The notes beneath the pieces are model-generated. The model saw nothing but the letters and a program-made list of their open reading frames with translations, did not search any database and was not told the origin of the DNA. From contig JBGCEJ010000035.1 of assembly GCA_045106235.1 (NCBI GenBank), positions 124,001 through 188,000 of the forward strand: 64,000 bases of DNA. Direction: 5' to 3'. This stretch comes from UBA4427 sp045106235 (GTDB taxonomy: Bacteria; Myxococcota_A; UBA9160; UBA4427). This document shows positions 1 to 9,976 of the stretch, in pieces. The translations under genes were made by a program, and so were the position numbers. Within the stretch, counting starts at the first letter, position 1. Every line of letters begins with the position of its first letter.

Positions 1-2171
1 CGGCGCAAAAACTGGCGAAGGCGCTCGACGCAGATCCGGTCCGCCTAACAAGCCGGTTGACGAAACACGACGGATTCACCTATCTCGCACGCTGGGTCGA
101 CCCCGAGAAGGTAGAGCGCGTGAAGGCGCTCGAGATCGACGGCATCGGCATCGACCCCGAGCCCCGCCGCTCGTACCCCGCCGGCAAACTCGCCGCGCCG
201 CTCATCGGCTTCGCCAATCTGGACGGCAAAGGCGTCCGCGGCGTTGAGCAGATCGAAAACGCATGGCTGACGGGCAAACCGCGCAGCGTCCGCGTCGAGC
301 GGGACGCCCGGGGCCGCAAGCTCGCCCTGTCTTCGACGGACCCCCGTGAAGCCCAGGGCGGGGAAATCGCGCTGACCCTGGACATGGCGATGCAGGGCGC
401 TGCGGAAGCTGCGCTCGCTGAAGCCCTCGTGAAATACGAGGCCAAGGGCGGCTATATCATCACCCTCGACCCGAAGACGGGGGATATCCTCGCTCTTGCG
501 GAGGGGCCGGGCTTCGATCCCAATCATTTCCGCACGCTGAACTACCGCGATACCCGCGCCCGCGCCTTCACCGACGTGATGGAAGCGGGCTCGACGATGA
601 AAGCCTTTCTCGTCGCCTCGGCTCTCGATGCCGGTGTGATCACGCCGTACGACAGCTTTGATACGGGCGAAGGCTTTCTCCGCGTGCGCGGTAAAACGAT
701 TCGCGACCGCAAACCCTTCGGCGTTCTCAGCCCAGCGGACGTGCTCCGAGTATCAAGCAATGTCGGCGCCGTCCAAATCGCCCAGCGCGTTGGCCGCGAA
801 GAACAGTATCAGGGACTCCTTCGTTTTGGTTTTGGGGCGAGCACGGGCTCCGGGTTCCCGATGGAATCCGGGGGACTCGTCCGTGACTGGAATGCATGGA
901 AGCCCGTTGACCAGGCCGCCATTTCCTTCGGCCAAGGCATCTCGGTCACCCCGATCCAACTCGCTTCGGCCCTCGGCGCTCTCGCCAACGACGGCGAACG
1001 CATGCAGCCTCGCCTCGTCCTCGCGCGCCGCCGCGCTGGCGAAGACTGGCAGCCCGCGCCCATTCGCTCCCATGGCTATGCCGTCTCGAAAACCGCTGCA
1101 CGACAAACCCTCGACATGATGCAAACCGTGGTCAGCGGCCACGGCACCGCGCGCAACGCAGGCCTCAAGGATGTCGGCGTCGCGGGCAAAACCGGCACGG
1201 CCCAAAAGCTCGACCGCGACCTCGGCCGCTATTCCCAGGAGCGCTACATGGCCTGGTTCATGGGCGTTGTCCCCGCGGATGACCCGGAGCTCGCCATCAT
1301 CGTTGCGATCGATGAACCCATGGGACGCTTGCATAGTGGCGGCGGTGTCGCGGCACCGATCTTCGCGCGCGTCGCTGCGGACCAATTGGGGCGCCGCGGC
1401 ATCGTGACGGAACCGCAACCCATCAAGACGCCGCCTCCCGCGCCAGAGGTTCTGCTTGTCGATGCCGCGGGGAACGAAAGCGGCAACGACGCGACCACCC
1501 AGGCTGGCCCTTCCGACGAACCCGGCAATGCCGGCAATATGCAGAGCCCCGACGCGCCGATCGCGGCGGCACCCGCCCCCCGAGTCGAAGAAGAGATTCT
1601 CAGCGCGAGCATCGACGCCGCGCCAATCGAATCGCCCGCGTTGATGGACGCGACCGACTTGCCGATTGCGGCCGCTGCTCCCGCCGAAGTCGAGCAGGAA
1701 GAGACGGCGTCTCCAGAAGTGGACCTCCGCGCCGAGTCCGAGGCAGAGCTCGCTGCGCTTTCCGAGAATGCGGAGCAAGAGACCGATCTAGAGAACTACG
1801 TGCCGCAATCTGCGGCCGTCGCGGCCCCCCCGGCCCGTCCCGCCGCCGATCAGGCGGCGGGACCACCCCCTGTTGCGGCGGGACCCGAAGCAGAATCGGA
1901 ACCGCTGCTCGAAGCGCAGTTCAGCGCGACCGTCCAAGCCGCCACCCGCGGCGCTGTCCCGGAGATTCCCGTCTTCGTCCCCGACTTTTCAGGACAGACG
2001 ATCGCGCACGCGCAGCGCATCGCTGAAAACGAAGCGCTTGAAATCACGATTCTTGGAGCCATCGAGGGTCGCGTGGTGTCCCAGATCCCTGTTCCCGGCA
2101 CGGTACTCGTCGGAGCGGACCGCACGGTTCGCCTCCGCTTCGAAAGCCGGCCCAGCAGGGAGGAGGGATAG
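1..2171 (+). CDS. ftsI: Peptidoglycan transpeptidase FtsI (PBP3) with C-terminal PASTA domain, 5' partial
   Basis: Septal D,D-transpeptidase that cross-links peptidoglycan at the division site. The frame is open from base 3, so the N-terminus (membrane anchor) lies upstream of the window; the TTG at 57 is internal. The three penicillin-binding motifs are present: STMK with the nucleophilic Ser at 591-593, SSN at 753-761 and KTGT at 1188-1199. After the catalytic domain comes a linker of about 180 residues rich in Ala, Pro and Glu (about 1420-1960). A PASTA domain follows, starting VPDFSG near 1978 and running almost to the stop. PASTA-bearing FtsI/SpoVD proteins are known in deltaproteobacteria and Gram-positives. 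The TAG stop is immediately followed by the murE ATG. It is the first visible gene of the dcw operon. Identification is firm. Confidence 0.95.
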   Translation, partial: AQKLAKALDADPVRLTSRLTKHDGFTYLARWVDPEKVERVKALEIDGIGIDPEPRRSYPAGKLAAPLIGFANLDGKGVRGVEQIENAWLTGKPRSVRVERDARGRKLALSSTDPREAQGGEIALTLDMAMQGAAEAALAEALVKYEAKGGYIITLDPKTGDILALAEGPGFDPNHFRTLNYRDTRARAFTDVMEAGSTMKAFLVASALDAGVITPYDSFDTGEGFLRVRGKTIRDRKPFGVLSPADVLRVSSNVGAVQIAQRVGREEQYQGLLRFGFGASTGSGFPMESGGLVRDWNAWKPVDQAAISFGQGISVTPIQLASALGALANDGERMQPRLVLARRRAGEDWQPAPIRSHGYAVSKTAARQTLDMMQTVVSGHGTARNAGLKDVGVAGKTGTAQKLDRDLGRYSQERYMAWFMGVVPADDPELAIIVAIDEPMGRLHSGGGVAAPIFARVAADQLGRRGIVTEPQPIKTPPPAPEVLLVDAAGNESGNDATTQAGPSDEPGNAGNMQSPDAPIAAAPAPRVEEEILSASIDAAPIESPALMDATDLPIAAAAPAEVEQEETASPEVDLRAESEAELAALSENAEQETDLENYVPQSAAVAAPPARPAADQAAGPPPVAAGPEAESEPLLEAQFSATVQAATRGAVPEIPVFVPDFSGQTIAHAQRIAENEALEITILGAIEGRVVSQIPVPGTVLVGADRTVRLRFESRPSREEG

Positions 2172-3752
2172 ATGCACCTTTCCGATTTGATCAGCGCTTT
2201 GCCGCCGCAGATGGCCCCGGTCGCGACCGACCCCGGGGCGGCGGGAGACGATCCCCTAATCCGCGGTGTCCGATACGACTCGCGGCAGGTTTCCCCGGGC
2301 GATCTCTTTGTCGCGCTCCGCGGGACAAACTCCGATGGCCACGACTATCTCGAACGCGCCCTCGAACTCGGTGCCGCGGCGCTGCTGGTTGAAGAATTGC
2401 CGAAGGCGGAACTCCGCGGCCGCATCCCAGCGATCCAAGTTCCGGAAACACGCCGCGCCCTCGCCCCGATTGCCGCACGCTTCTTCGGCGATCCCGCCGA
2501 CGAGCTCGGCCTCGTTGGCGTGACCGGCACGAACGGCAAGACCAGCACGACCTACCTCGTCGAGGCCATCCTGCAACAAGCCAAGCGAAAAACGGGACTC
2601 ATCGGCACCGTCGAAATCCGTTTCGGCGAACATCACGAAACTTCCGTCAACACGACACCCGAGAGCCTTGATCTTCAGCGCACCCTGCGTGCGATGCGCA
2701 ATGAGCAAATCGATGCCGCCGTAATGGAAGTGTCGTCCCACGGCCTCGAGCTCGGACGCGTCGAAGGCTGCCGCTTCCGCGTCGCTGCCTTCACGAACCT
2801 CTCTCAGGACCATCTCGATTTCCACGGCGATATGGAAGGCTATCTGAACTCCAAGGCCCGGCTCTTTCGCGACCACCTCGCGAAGGAAGCCGTCGCCGTC
2901 GTGAACATCGACGATGCGGCTTCAGAGAAGATCCTGGCCGTCGCAACAGACGCCGGCGCGCGCTGTCTGCGCGTGGGCCGAGGCGCCGACGCTGCGGCAG
3001 ATCTGCGACTCGTCACAAGCGAGATCCGGCTCGACGGCACGCGTGCGGAACTCGAAGACGAGAGCGGCGCTTTCGCAGTCGATCTCCCGCTTCTCGGCGA
3101 TTTCAATCTCGAGAACCTGCTGGTCGCCGTGGGCATCGCCCGCGCCCTCGGCATCGACACCGACACCATCGCCGCGGGCGTCGCCGCCTGCCCTCAGGTC
3201 CCGGGCCGAATGGAGCGCGTCGTCGGCCACGCCGCCACGCCCGAGCCCACCGTCCTCGTCGACTACGCGCATACTCCCGACGCCGTCGAAAAGCTGCTCT
3301 GCGCTGTTCGACCGCTCTGCAAAGGACGCCTGATCGCGGTCTTTGGCTGCGGCGGCGATCGTGACCGCGCGAAGCGGCCTCTCATGGCCGAGGCTGCCGC
3401 GAGACACGCAGACCTGGCCATCGCAACCAGCGATAATCCGCGAACCGAAGACCCCGACGCGATTCTGGTCGATGTCGAAGCCGGACTCGCCGGGCTTCAG
3501 AAGGTCGACGCTGCGGATCTCTTCAAGAACGCAAATCGCGCATCAGAGCCGAGCGGCGCGCAGGGTTGCTATGCCGTGATCTCGGATCGGCGCGAAGCCA
3601 TCGGAACCGCACTCGCCGGAGCAGGCCCAGACGACACCGTCGTAATCGCGGGCAAGGGCCACGAGGACTACCAGATCATCGGCCGTGAAAAATTCCCCTT
3701 CGACGATCGCCGTGAAGCGCGGCTCGCCTTGCTCGCCCGAGGTGATGCGTGA
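2172..3752 (+). CDS. murE: UDP-MurNAc-L-Ala-D-Glu:meso-diaminopimelate ligase MurE
   Basis: Cytoplasmic Mur ligase adding the third stem-peptide residue. The 526-aa length is slightly longer than the usual 490-500. The ATP loop GVTGTNGKT is at residues 116-124, the central-domain HLDFHG segment follows, and DYAHTPD opens the C-terminal domain. DNPR at residues 421-424 is the family signature for meso-diaminopimelate rather than lysine, so the organism should have DAP-type peptidoglycan. The start ATG directly abuts the ftsI stop, and GGAGGGATAG just upstream serves as the ribosome site inside ftsI. The 3' end overlaps murF by four bases (GTGA). Nothing looks damaged. Confidence 0.97.
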   Translation: MHLSDLISALPPQMAPVATDPGAAGDDPLIRGVRYDSRQVSPGDLFVALRGTNSDGHDYLERALELGAAALLVEELPKAELRGRIPAIQVPETRRALAPIAARFFGDPADELGLVGVTGTNGKTSTTYLVEAILQQAKRKTGLIGTVEIRFGEHHETSVNTTPESLDLQRTLRAMRNEQIDAAVMEVSSHGLELGRVEGCRFRVAAFTNLSQDHLDFHGDMEGYLNSKARLFRDHLAKEAVAVVNIDDAASEKILAVATDAGARCLRVGRGADAAADLRLVTSEIRLDGTRAELEDESGAFAVDLPLLGDFNLENLLVAVGIARALGIDTDTIAAGVAACPQVPGRMERVVGHAATPEPTVLVDYAHTPDAVEKLLCAVRPLCKGRLIAVFGCGGDRDRAKRPLMAEAAARHADLAIATSDNPRTEDPDAILVDVEAGLAGLQKVDAADLFKNANRASEPSGAQGCYAVISDRREAIGTALAGAGPDDTVVIAGKGHEDYQIIGREKFPFDDRREARLALLARGDA

Positions 3753-5149
3753 GCCTTCCCGCAACTGCCGCACAGATCTGCGAATGGACCGGAGGAAGCC
3801 TCCTGCGTGGTCGGCCGGACCAAACCTTTGCCGGAACGCGGATCGACAGTCGGGAGGTCGGCCCCGAGGACCTCTTCGTTGCAATTGTGGGACCGAACCA
3901 CGACGCGCATTCTTTCGTGTCGGCCGTGCTGCTTTCCGGCGCCGCGGGAGCTCTCATTCAAAACGACCGCATGGGCGAAACAATCGGCCCCGGTGAAGGC
4001 TTCGTCATTCACGTCAAAGACACCACGCGCGCCCTCGCCGATATCGCACGCGGTCATCGTCAGAGTTTCGACGGCCCCCTCATCGGAATCACTGGCAGCA
4101 ACGGCAAGACCACAACCAAGGAACTCTGCGCCGACATCTTGCGGCGCCAGGGGTCCACCCTCGCGACCAAGGGCAACCTGAATAACAACTACGGCGTCCC
4201 GCTCACCCTACTCTGCCGAGAAGCCAGCGACGCCTTCGCCATCATCGAGATGGGAATGAATCATCGCGGCGAGATCGCGACGCTCTGCGAAATTGCGGAG
4301 CCGACGATCGGTGTGCTGACCAACGTCGGCACAGCCCACATCGAGTTCCTCGGGAGCCGAGAGGCAATCGCTGAAGAGAAAGGCGACCTGCTCGCGGCGC
4401 TACCCGCCGGCGGCACCGCCGTTCTCCCGCGAGACTACCCCCTCGCCTTCGCCCAAGCCGCACGCACGAAGGCATCCGTGTTGAGCTTCGGCCAAGACGC
4501 GACCGCTGAACTTCGCGCGAGCGAGATTCGCTATCTCGAAAGCGGCCATTTCGCATTCCATCTCGATTCGCCGTTCGGCAAGGGCGAAATCCGCGTGCCC
4601 GGCCTCGCGGAAACCATCGTCGAAAACGCCCTCGCCGCAGCCGGCGGCGCCTTCGCCGCAGGCGTCTCCTTTGAAACCGTCGCGGACGGCCTCGCTCATC
4701 ACGGGGGCATCGCCGGCCGCATGCAGCCGCGCTCCCTCGACGGCGAAATCCTTCTGATCGATGACACCTACAACGCGAATCCCCAGTCGATGCAGAATGC
4801 GCTGGAGACTCTCGCCCGCATCCCGGTCCAGGGAAAGCGCTTCGTCGCCCTCGGGCAGATGGGCGAGCTTGGCGAGATGGCAGACGCGGCCCATCGCGAG
4901 CTCGGGGCCCTCGCCGCCCGGCTGGGTTTCGACGGCCTCTTCGTGCTTGCCCCCGCCGCACAGCTCATCGCCAAAGGCGCGCGCGACGCGGGCATGCCTT
5001 CCGAGCAGGTTCACGAAGAAGCCGACCATTCGTTTATCGCCGAAGCGCTCCGCGCCCGGCTCGGCAAGGGCGATGCCGTCCTTGTTAAAGGATCACGCGC
5101 AGCGCGCATGGAACGCGTCATCGACGCAATCGAAGAGGGCCACAACTAA
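3749..5149 (+). CDS. murF: UDP-MurNAc-tripeptide:D-Ala-D-Ala ligase MurF
   Basis: Last cytoplasmic Mur ligase; it attaches D-Ala-D-Ala to complete UDP-MurNAc-pentapeptide. The 466 aa show the ATP loop GITGSNGKTTT (residues 113-123), the NNYGVPLTLL segment that follows it, and DDTYNANPQSM, the MurF-typical motif at the start of the C-terminal domain. The GTG start overlaps the murE stop in a GTGA arrangement, indicating translational coupling. The 3' end overlaps the mraY start by one base (TAATG). Its substrate D-Ala-D-Ala must come from a Ddl encoded elsewhere, because no ddl gene is seen in this cluster. Confidence 0.97.
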   Translation: MSLPATAAQICEWTGGSLLRGRPDQTFAGTRIDSREVGPEDLFVAIVGPNHDAHSFVSAVLLSGAAGALIQNDRMGETIGPGEGFVIHVKDTTRALADIARGHRQSFDGPLIGITGSNGKTTTKELCADILRRQGSTLATKGNLNNNYGVPLTLLCREASDAFAIIEMGMNHRGEIATLCEIAEPTIGVLTNVGTAHIEFLGSREAIAEEKGDLLAALPAGGTAVLPRDYPLAFAQAARTKASVLSFGQDATAELRASEIRYLESGHFAFHLDSPFGKGEIRVPGLAETIVENALAAAGGAFAAGVSFETVADGLAHHGGIAGRMQPRSLDGEILLIDDTYNANPQSMQNALETLARIPVQGKRFVALGQMGELGEMADAAHRELGALAARLGFDGLFVLAPAAQLIAKGARDAGMPSEQVHEEADHSFIAEALRARLGKGDAVLVKGSRAARMERVIDAIEEGHN

Positions 5150-6222
5150 TGCTCTATCAATGGCTCTATCCCCTCGCGGATCAGTTCAGCGGCCTCAACG
5201 TCGTCCGCTATATCACCTTCCGGACCGCGGCCGCGACGCTGACGGCACTCTTCATTTCCTTCATCGTCGGGCCCTGGCTGATCAAGCGCTTGGCTGCCCT
5301 TCGCGTCGGTCAGCCCATTCGCGAGATCGGCCCCGACCATGCTGCGAAAGCCGGCACGCCGACCATGGGCGGCCTGCTGATCCTGCTCTCGCTGATCATT
5401 TCCGTCCTGCTCTGGACGGATCTGACAAACCGCTTCGTCTGGATCGTCCTCGGACTCACGACGGGCTACGGCGTGCTCGGCTTCATCGACGACTACGCCA
5501 AGGTCAAACAGAAGAACAGCGACGGCATCTCGGCCCGTATGAAGCTCTTTTGGCAGATTCTGATGGCCTTCGGCGTCGCCATCGCGATCTATACGAGCCC
5601 GGCCTTCGATCAAGAGCTCGCAGTCCCCTTCTTCAAGAATTTCACGCCCAATATCGGCTGGCTTTACGTACCGCTGGCCACCTTCATCATCGTCGCCGCC
5701 TCAAACGGCGTGAATCTGACCGATGGCCTCGATGGCCTTGCGATCGGACCCGTGATGATTTCCGCAGGAACGTTCCTGCTTCTTTCTTATGCGGCAGGAC
5801 ACGCGGGCATCGCCGAATACCTCCAGATCAAGAGCGTCCCCGGCGCGGGGCAGCTCGCGATTATCTGCGGGGCGCTGGTCGGCGGTGGCCTCGGCTTCCT
5901 GTGGTTCAATGCTTCTCCCGCCGAGCTCTTCATGGGCGACGTGGGTTCCCTTGCTTTGGGAGGCGCCCTCGGCACGATCGCCGTCTTGATCCGTCAGGAG
6001 ATTCTCCTGGCCGTGGTCGGCGGCATCTTCGTGATCGAGACCCTCTCGGTGATCATCCAGGTGACGTCGTTCAAGCTGACCGGCAAGCGCGTCTTCCGGA
6101 TGGCCCCGATTCACCATCATTTTGAGCAGCTGGGCTGGCCCGAGCAGAAGATCGTCGTCCGCTTCTGGATCGTCTCGATCATTCTGGGACTCGTGGCGCT
6201 TTCGTCCTTGAAGCTGCGCTGA
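5149..6222 (+). CDS. mraY: Phospho-N-acetylmuramoyl-pentapeptide-transferase MraY
   Basis: Integral membrane enzyme that transfers phospho-MurNAc-pentapeptide to undecaprenyl phosphate, giving lipid I. The 357-aa length is normal and about ten hydrophobic segments can be seen. Family motifs are PTMGG near residue 71, the catalytic DD pair in FIDDYAK (Asp114-Asp115), NLTDGLDGLA, GDVGSLALG and the HHH of IHHHFE. The ATG shares one base with the murF stop. A 48-bp gap separates it from murD, the largest spacing so far in the operon. Confidence 0.97.
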   Translation: MLYQWLYPLADQFSGLNVVRYITFRTAAATLTALFISFIVGPWLIKRLAALRVGQPIREIGPDHAAKAGTPTMGGLLILLSLIISVLLWTDLTNRFVWIVLGLTTGYGVLGFIDDYAKVKQKNSDGISARMKLFWQILMAFGVAIAIYTSPAFDQELAVPFFKNFTPNIGWLYVPLATFIIVAASNGVNLTDGLDGLAIGPVMISAGTFLLLSYAAGHAGIAEYLQIKSVPGAGQLAIICGALVGGGLGFLWFNASPAELFMGDVGSLALGGALGTIAVLIRQEILLAVVGGIFVIETLSVIIQVTSFKLTGKRVFRMAPIHHHFEQLGWPEQKIVVRFWIVSIILGLVALSSLKLR

Positions 6223-6270
6223 GTTTCGGTCGGGCGCGTCTCGGCGCGGACGGCCACGGAGAGAGTTGAA

Positions 6271-7692
6271 ATGGAGTTCGAAGGACAAAATGTCCTCGTG
6301 CTGGGATTTGGCGTTTCTGGACGCTCGGCGGCGAAGTTTTGCGCCGAGCGCGGAGCCCGAGTCGTGGTGGCCGACGAGAATCGGCGCGAGCCGAGTGAAA
6401 TGGATGCCGCTCAGATGTTCGCGGCCGCCATTCGGGGGGACGTTGAGCTCCGTATCGGACGAACCTTTCCGAACTTCGCCGATTTCGATCTCGTCGTCCC
6501 GAGCCCCGGCATCCCCGAAGCACGCTGGGCCGGTCAGGCCGAGCGCGTCTGGGGCGATATCGAACTCTGCTACCGCGCGCTTCAGGTCCCGATCATCGCC
6601 GTGACGGGAACGAACGGAAAATCCACGGTCGTGCGCCTGATCGAAGCCATGGCCCAGGCCGCCGGCCTCCGCGCCAAGGCCGCGGGCAACCTTGGCATCC
6701 CAGCCCTAAGTCTCGTTGGCGAGCCTCTCGACGTGGCCATTCTTGAAATCTCATCCTTCCAGCTGGAAAGCATCGACACCTTCAAACCGCGTACCGCCGT
6801 CCTCCTCAACATCTCGCCGGACCATCTCGATCGTCACGGCGACCTCGAGGGCTACCGCGCAGCCAAAGCCAAGATCTTCGCGCGACAGACCGAGGGAGAC
6901 TCGGCCATCCTGAACGGCGACGACGCGCTCACGACCTCGATCGAGCTCCCGGCCAAGACCGAGCGGCTCGAATTCCGCCATCACCTGATTGGCAGCGCCG
7001 CCGGCGTTTCAATCGAAGACGCCGTGGTGGCAGCAGGCGTGGACGGCGCTTGGCTCGACGGACGGAATGCCATTGTGCGACGGGGTGGGCGCCAGCAATC
7101 CGTCTCGATCGAAACGGGCACGGCCGCCGGAACGAACCCGGTCGATGCCGCGCAGCCGCAGCAAGATGAAAACGTACTCGCTGCCCTCCTTGCCCTTGCA
7201 ACCCTGGACGCTGACCTCGAAGCCGCCACCGGAGCGCTCGCGGAATTTCGCGGTCTGCCCCATCGCTGCGAGCCCGTCGCGGAAGTAAACGGCGTGCTCT
7301 ACGTCAACGATTCGAAAGCAACGAACGTCGGCGCTGCAGCCCAGGCGCTCAGTTCTTTCGCACAGCCGATCATCTGGATCGCGGGCGGACGCCATAAAGG
7401 CGGGCCGCTTGAATCGCTGGCCGCAAGTGCCGCAGACCGGGTGAAGCAGGCGCTTTGGATTGGCGAAGCGGCCAATGAACTTGAATCCGTCATCGGCGGT
7501 TCTCTGCCGACGGAGCATGTGCGCACCCTGCGCAATGCCATCAAAAGAGCCGCGGAGCTCGCCGAACCGGGCGATGTCGTCCTCCTGGCTCCTGCGTGCG
7601 CCAGCTTCGATCAGTTCGCGAGCTTCGAAGATCGCGGGCGACAGTTTACGGCCGCCGTCAAAACCCTCGCCGCGATGAAGGGGAATGCATGA
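6271..7692 (+). CDS. murD: UDP-MurNAc-L-alanine:D-glutamate ligase MurD
   Basis: Adds D-glutamate to UDP-MurNAc-L-Ala. The 473 aa begin with a Rossmann-type LGFGVSGRS segment (about residues 11-19). The ATP loop VTGTNGKST is at 111-119, NISPDHLDRH lies in the central domain and VNDSKATN at the C-terminal domain entry. The ATG at 6271 is preceded by a good purine-rich site (GGAGAG) six to seven bases upstream. The stop TGA overlaps the ATG of ftsW in an ATGA junction, so the two are probably co-translated. Confidence 0.96.
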   Translation: MEFEGQNVLVLGFGVSGRSAAKFCAERGARVVVADENRREPSEMDAAQMFAAAIRGDVELRIGRTFPNFADFDLVVPSPGIPEARWAGQAERVWGDIELCYRALQVPIIAVTGTNGKSTVVRLIEAMAQAAGLRAKAAGNLGIPALSLVGEPLDVAILEISSFQLESIDTFKPRTAVLLNISPDHLDRHGDLEGYRAAKAKIFARQTEGDSAILNGDDALTTSIELPAKTERLEFRHHLIGSAAGVSIEDAVVAAGVDGAWLDGRNAIVRRGGRQQSVSIETGTAAGTNPVDAAQPQQDENVLAALLALATLDADLEAATGALAEFRGLPHRCEPVAEVNGVLYVNDSKATNVGAAAQALSSFAQPIIWIAGGRHKGGPLESLAASAADRVKQALWIGEAANELESVIGGSLPTEHVRTLRNAIKRAAELAEPGDVVLLAPACASFDQFASFEDRGRQFTAAVKTLAAMKGNA

Positions 7693-8894
7693 AACGCGTC
7701 CCCATCCAACCACGCCGCGCAGAGATCCCGGATCCAGGCATCGACTCAGGCATCGCCATCGCTGCCGGAATCCTGCTCGGCATGGGCGTGGTCATGAGCT
7801 ATAGCGCCACCGCCGCGCTCGCCCTCGATAGCGCCTTTCCTCCGCTGTTCTTCAATCACCTCACGGGCATCGTCGCGGGCGCCGCCTGCGGTTATGCCGC
7901 CTATCGACTTCCCGCCGCAACGCTGCGCGGAATCGCACTGCCGCTCTGGGCCCTCGCCATCGCACTCCTCGTCGCCACCCTCGCCATCGGCATCGAAGTG
8001 AACGGCGCCCAGCGCTGGGTTGCCATCCCGGGCCTCGGCTTCCGCTTCCAGCCCGGCGAACTCGCCAAATGTGCATCGCTCGTCGCCGTCGCGGCCTGGC
8101 TCTCGCGCAAGGACGATCGCCGCGAACTCTCCACGCGCCGCTCGATCCAGGCCGCCGGGATCGCCGTCTTGCCCGCAGCGCTCCTGCTCCTGCAACCGGA
8201 TCTCGGCAACGCCGTCGTGCTCGTTTCCTTGACCGCTTTCCTGCTCTTCATCGCCGGCACGCCCTGGCCGCGCTTCGTGCTCCCGGGCATCGCCGGCGTC
8301 GCCCTCGTCGGCGTCTATATCGCCAACAATGCCTACGCGATGCGCCGGGTGCTTGGCTTCATGGACCCCTTCCGCGAAGCGCGCGGCGCGGGCTGGCAGC
8401 TCGTCCAATCCTACGTGGCCTTCGGCCAAGGCGGGCTGCTCGGTCAAGGCCTCGGCAACGGACGCCAGAAACTCGAATACCTGCCCGAAGTCCATACGGA
8501 TTTCGTGCTCGCTCTGGTTGCAGAGGAGCTCGGTCTCGTCGGCGTCCTCTTCGTCCTCGGATCCTTCGCCGCGCTTTGGATAGCGGGCACCCGCGTGGCC
8601 AAACGCGCTCGCGACCGCTTTGACATGCTCCTCGCCTTCGGCATGGTCACGCTGCTCACCGTCCCCGCGTTCTTGAACGCGTCGGTCGTGATGGGCCTCG
8701 TCCCGACCAAGGGCCTCACCCTCCCCTTCCTCTCCTACGGGCGCACCTCTCTCGTCGTCAGCTGCATCGCCCTTGGACTCCTCCTCGGCGTCGCCCGCCG
8801 TCATCCCGCGACCGTACGCGGTTCGTCCTCATCGCCCGTCCAAAGCCGACAAAAGCGACAGAATCGGGAGGCCCTATGGCAAAGCGCTGGGTAA
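7689..8894 (+). CDS. ftsW: Septal peptidoglycan glycosyltransferase FtsW (SEDS family)
   Basis: Polytopic SEDS-family lipid II polymerase that partners FtsI at the septum. I choose the ATG at 7689, inside the last codon of murD (ATGA overlap), giving 401 aa beginning MKRVPIQP; an upstream in-frame start at 7596 would sit deep inside murD. Typical signatures are NGAQRWV followed by FQPGELAK in the extracytoplasmic loop/TM region, GQGLGNGRQK, and LPEVHTDF with the downstream AEELG. Roughly ten hydrophobic segments are visible. The C-terminus is a short basic cytoplasmic tail that overlaps murG by 19 bases. Confidence 0.95.
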   Translation: MKRVPIQPRRAEIPDPGIDSGIAIAAGILLGMGVVMSYSATAALALDSAFPPLFFNHLTGIVAGAACGYAAYRLPAATLRGIALPLWALAIALLVATLAIGIEVNGAQRWVAIPGLGFRFQPGELAKCASLVAVAAWLSRKDDRRELSTRRSIQAAGIAVLPAALLLLQPDLGNAVVLVSLTAFLLFIAGTPWPRFVLPGIAGVALVGVYIANNAYAMRRVLGFMDPFREARGAGWQLVQSYVAFGQGGLLGQGLGNGRQKLEYLPEVHTDFVLALVAEELGLVGVLFVLGSFAALWIAGTRVAKRARDRFDMLLAFGMVTLLTVPAFLNASVVMGLVPTKGLTLPFLSYGRTSLVVSCIALGLLLGVARRHPATVRGSSSSPVQSRQKRQNREALWQSAG

Positions 8895-9976
8895 TCGCAG
8901 GGGGCGGCACCGGCGGCCACGTCACGCCGGCGCTCGCGTTAGGCGAAGCTGTGGTCGAGCGAGGCGATGAAGTCCTTTTCATTGGCTCAGAGCGCGGCCT
9001 CGAGTCCAAGCTCGTCCCTGACGCTGGCTTCGATCTTGAAGTCCTTCCGAGCGAGCAGGTGATGGGTCGAAGTCTCTTCGGCCGCATCCGCGGCGCTTTT
9101 TCCATTCTGCGCAGCGTCGGTCGCGCCCGACGTCTGCTGAAGAACTTCGAAGCGGATGCCGTGGTCTCCGTCGGCGGTTATGCAGCAATGCCCGCGGCGC
9201 TGGCGGCGTGGACCCGAGGCATCCCCCTCTTCCTCGTCGAACCGAATGCCATCCCCGGCCGCGTGAACCGTCTCACCGCGCGTTTAGCCCGAACCGTCTT
9301 CGTCGGCTTCGAGTCAACTCGAGGCCATCTGCCGGAAAAAACCGAAAGCCTCTGCCTGGGCGTGCCGCTTCGCCGCGCGCTCTACCAAGCCTTCGCCAAG
9401 CGCGAAGCCGCCAAGGTCCCGTCGACGCCGCTCCACGTCTTCGTCTTCGGCGGCAGCCAAGGCGCGCGACAATTGAACGAGCATGTCCCCGAAGCGCTCT
9501 CTCGCCTCGCGAAGGGATCCGTCGAAGTCTTCCATCAAACCGGCGAAAAAGACCGCGCCGAGGTCTCCGCGCGCTACGAAGAACTCGACATCAAGGCCGA
9601 AACCGTCGCCTTCGAACGCAATATGCCCGACCGCTATGCCTGGGCTGATCTCGTGATCTGCCGCGCCGGCGCGCTGACCGTCGCGGAACTCGCCCTCGCC
9701 GGCGCCCCTGCGCTCCTCGTCCCCTACCCCTTCGCCGCGGATAACCACCAGGCCGCGAACGCCCGCGCCCTCGAAGATGGCGGCGCCGCGAAGCAGATCC
9801 CCGCCAACCCCCTCGACGTCCATGCCCTCGCCCAGGCCGTTGCCGAATCCGTGACGACCCCCGGCCGCCTGCTCCTGATGCGCGAGGCCGCCGTGCGACT
9901 CGCGCGCCCCCGCGCCGCCGCCGACATCATTGAGCATGCGCTCACCCGCCTCGAAACCAAGCAGGGCGGCGCATGA
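8876..9976 (+). CDS. murG: Undecaprenyldiphospho-MurNAc-pentapeptide GlcNAc transferase MurG
   Basis: Peripheral GT-B glycosyltransferase at the inner membrane face that converts lipid I to lipid II. The 366-aa protein opens with the G-loop GGGTGGHVTP (residues 7-16). The second glycine-rich loop is FGGSQGARQLN, and the UDP-GlcNAc-binding segment PYPFAADNHQ lies in the C-terminal domain. The ATG at 8876 lies 19 bases inside ftsW and has GGGAGG at 8867-8872 as ribosome site. The 3' end overlaps murC by four bases. Confidence 0.96.
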   Translation: MAKRWVIAGGGTGGHVTPALALGEAVVERGDEVLFIGSERGLESKLVPDAGFDLEVLPSEQVMGRSLFGRIRGAFSILRSVGRARRLLKNFEADAVVSVGGYAAMPAALAAWTRGIPLFLVEPNAIPGRVNRLTARLARTVFVGFESTRGHLPEKTESLCLGVPLRRALYQAFAKREAAKVPSTPLHVFVFGGSQGARQLNEHVPEALSRLAKGSVEVFHQTGEKDRAEVSARYEELDIKAETVAFERNMPDRYAWADLVICRAGALTVAELALAGAPALLVPYPFAADNHQAANARALEDGGAAKQIPANPLDVHALAQAVAESVTTPGRLLLMREAAVRLARPRAAADIIEHALTRLETKQGGA

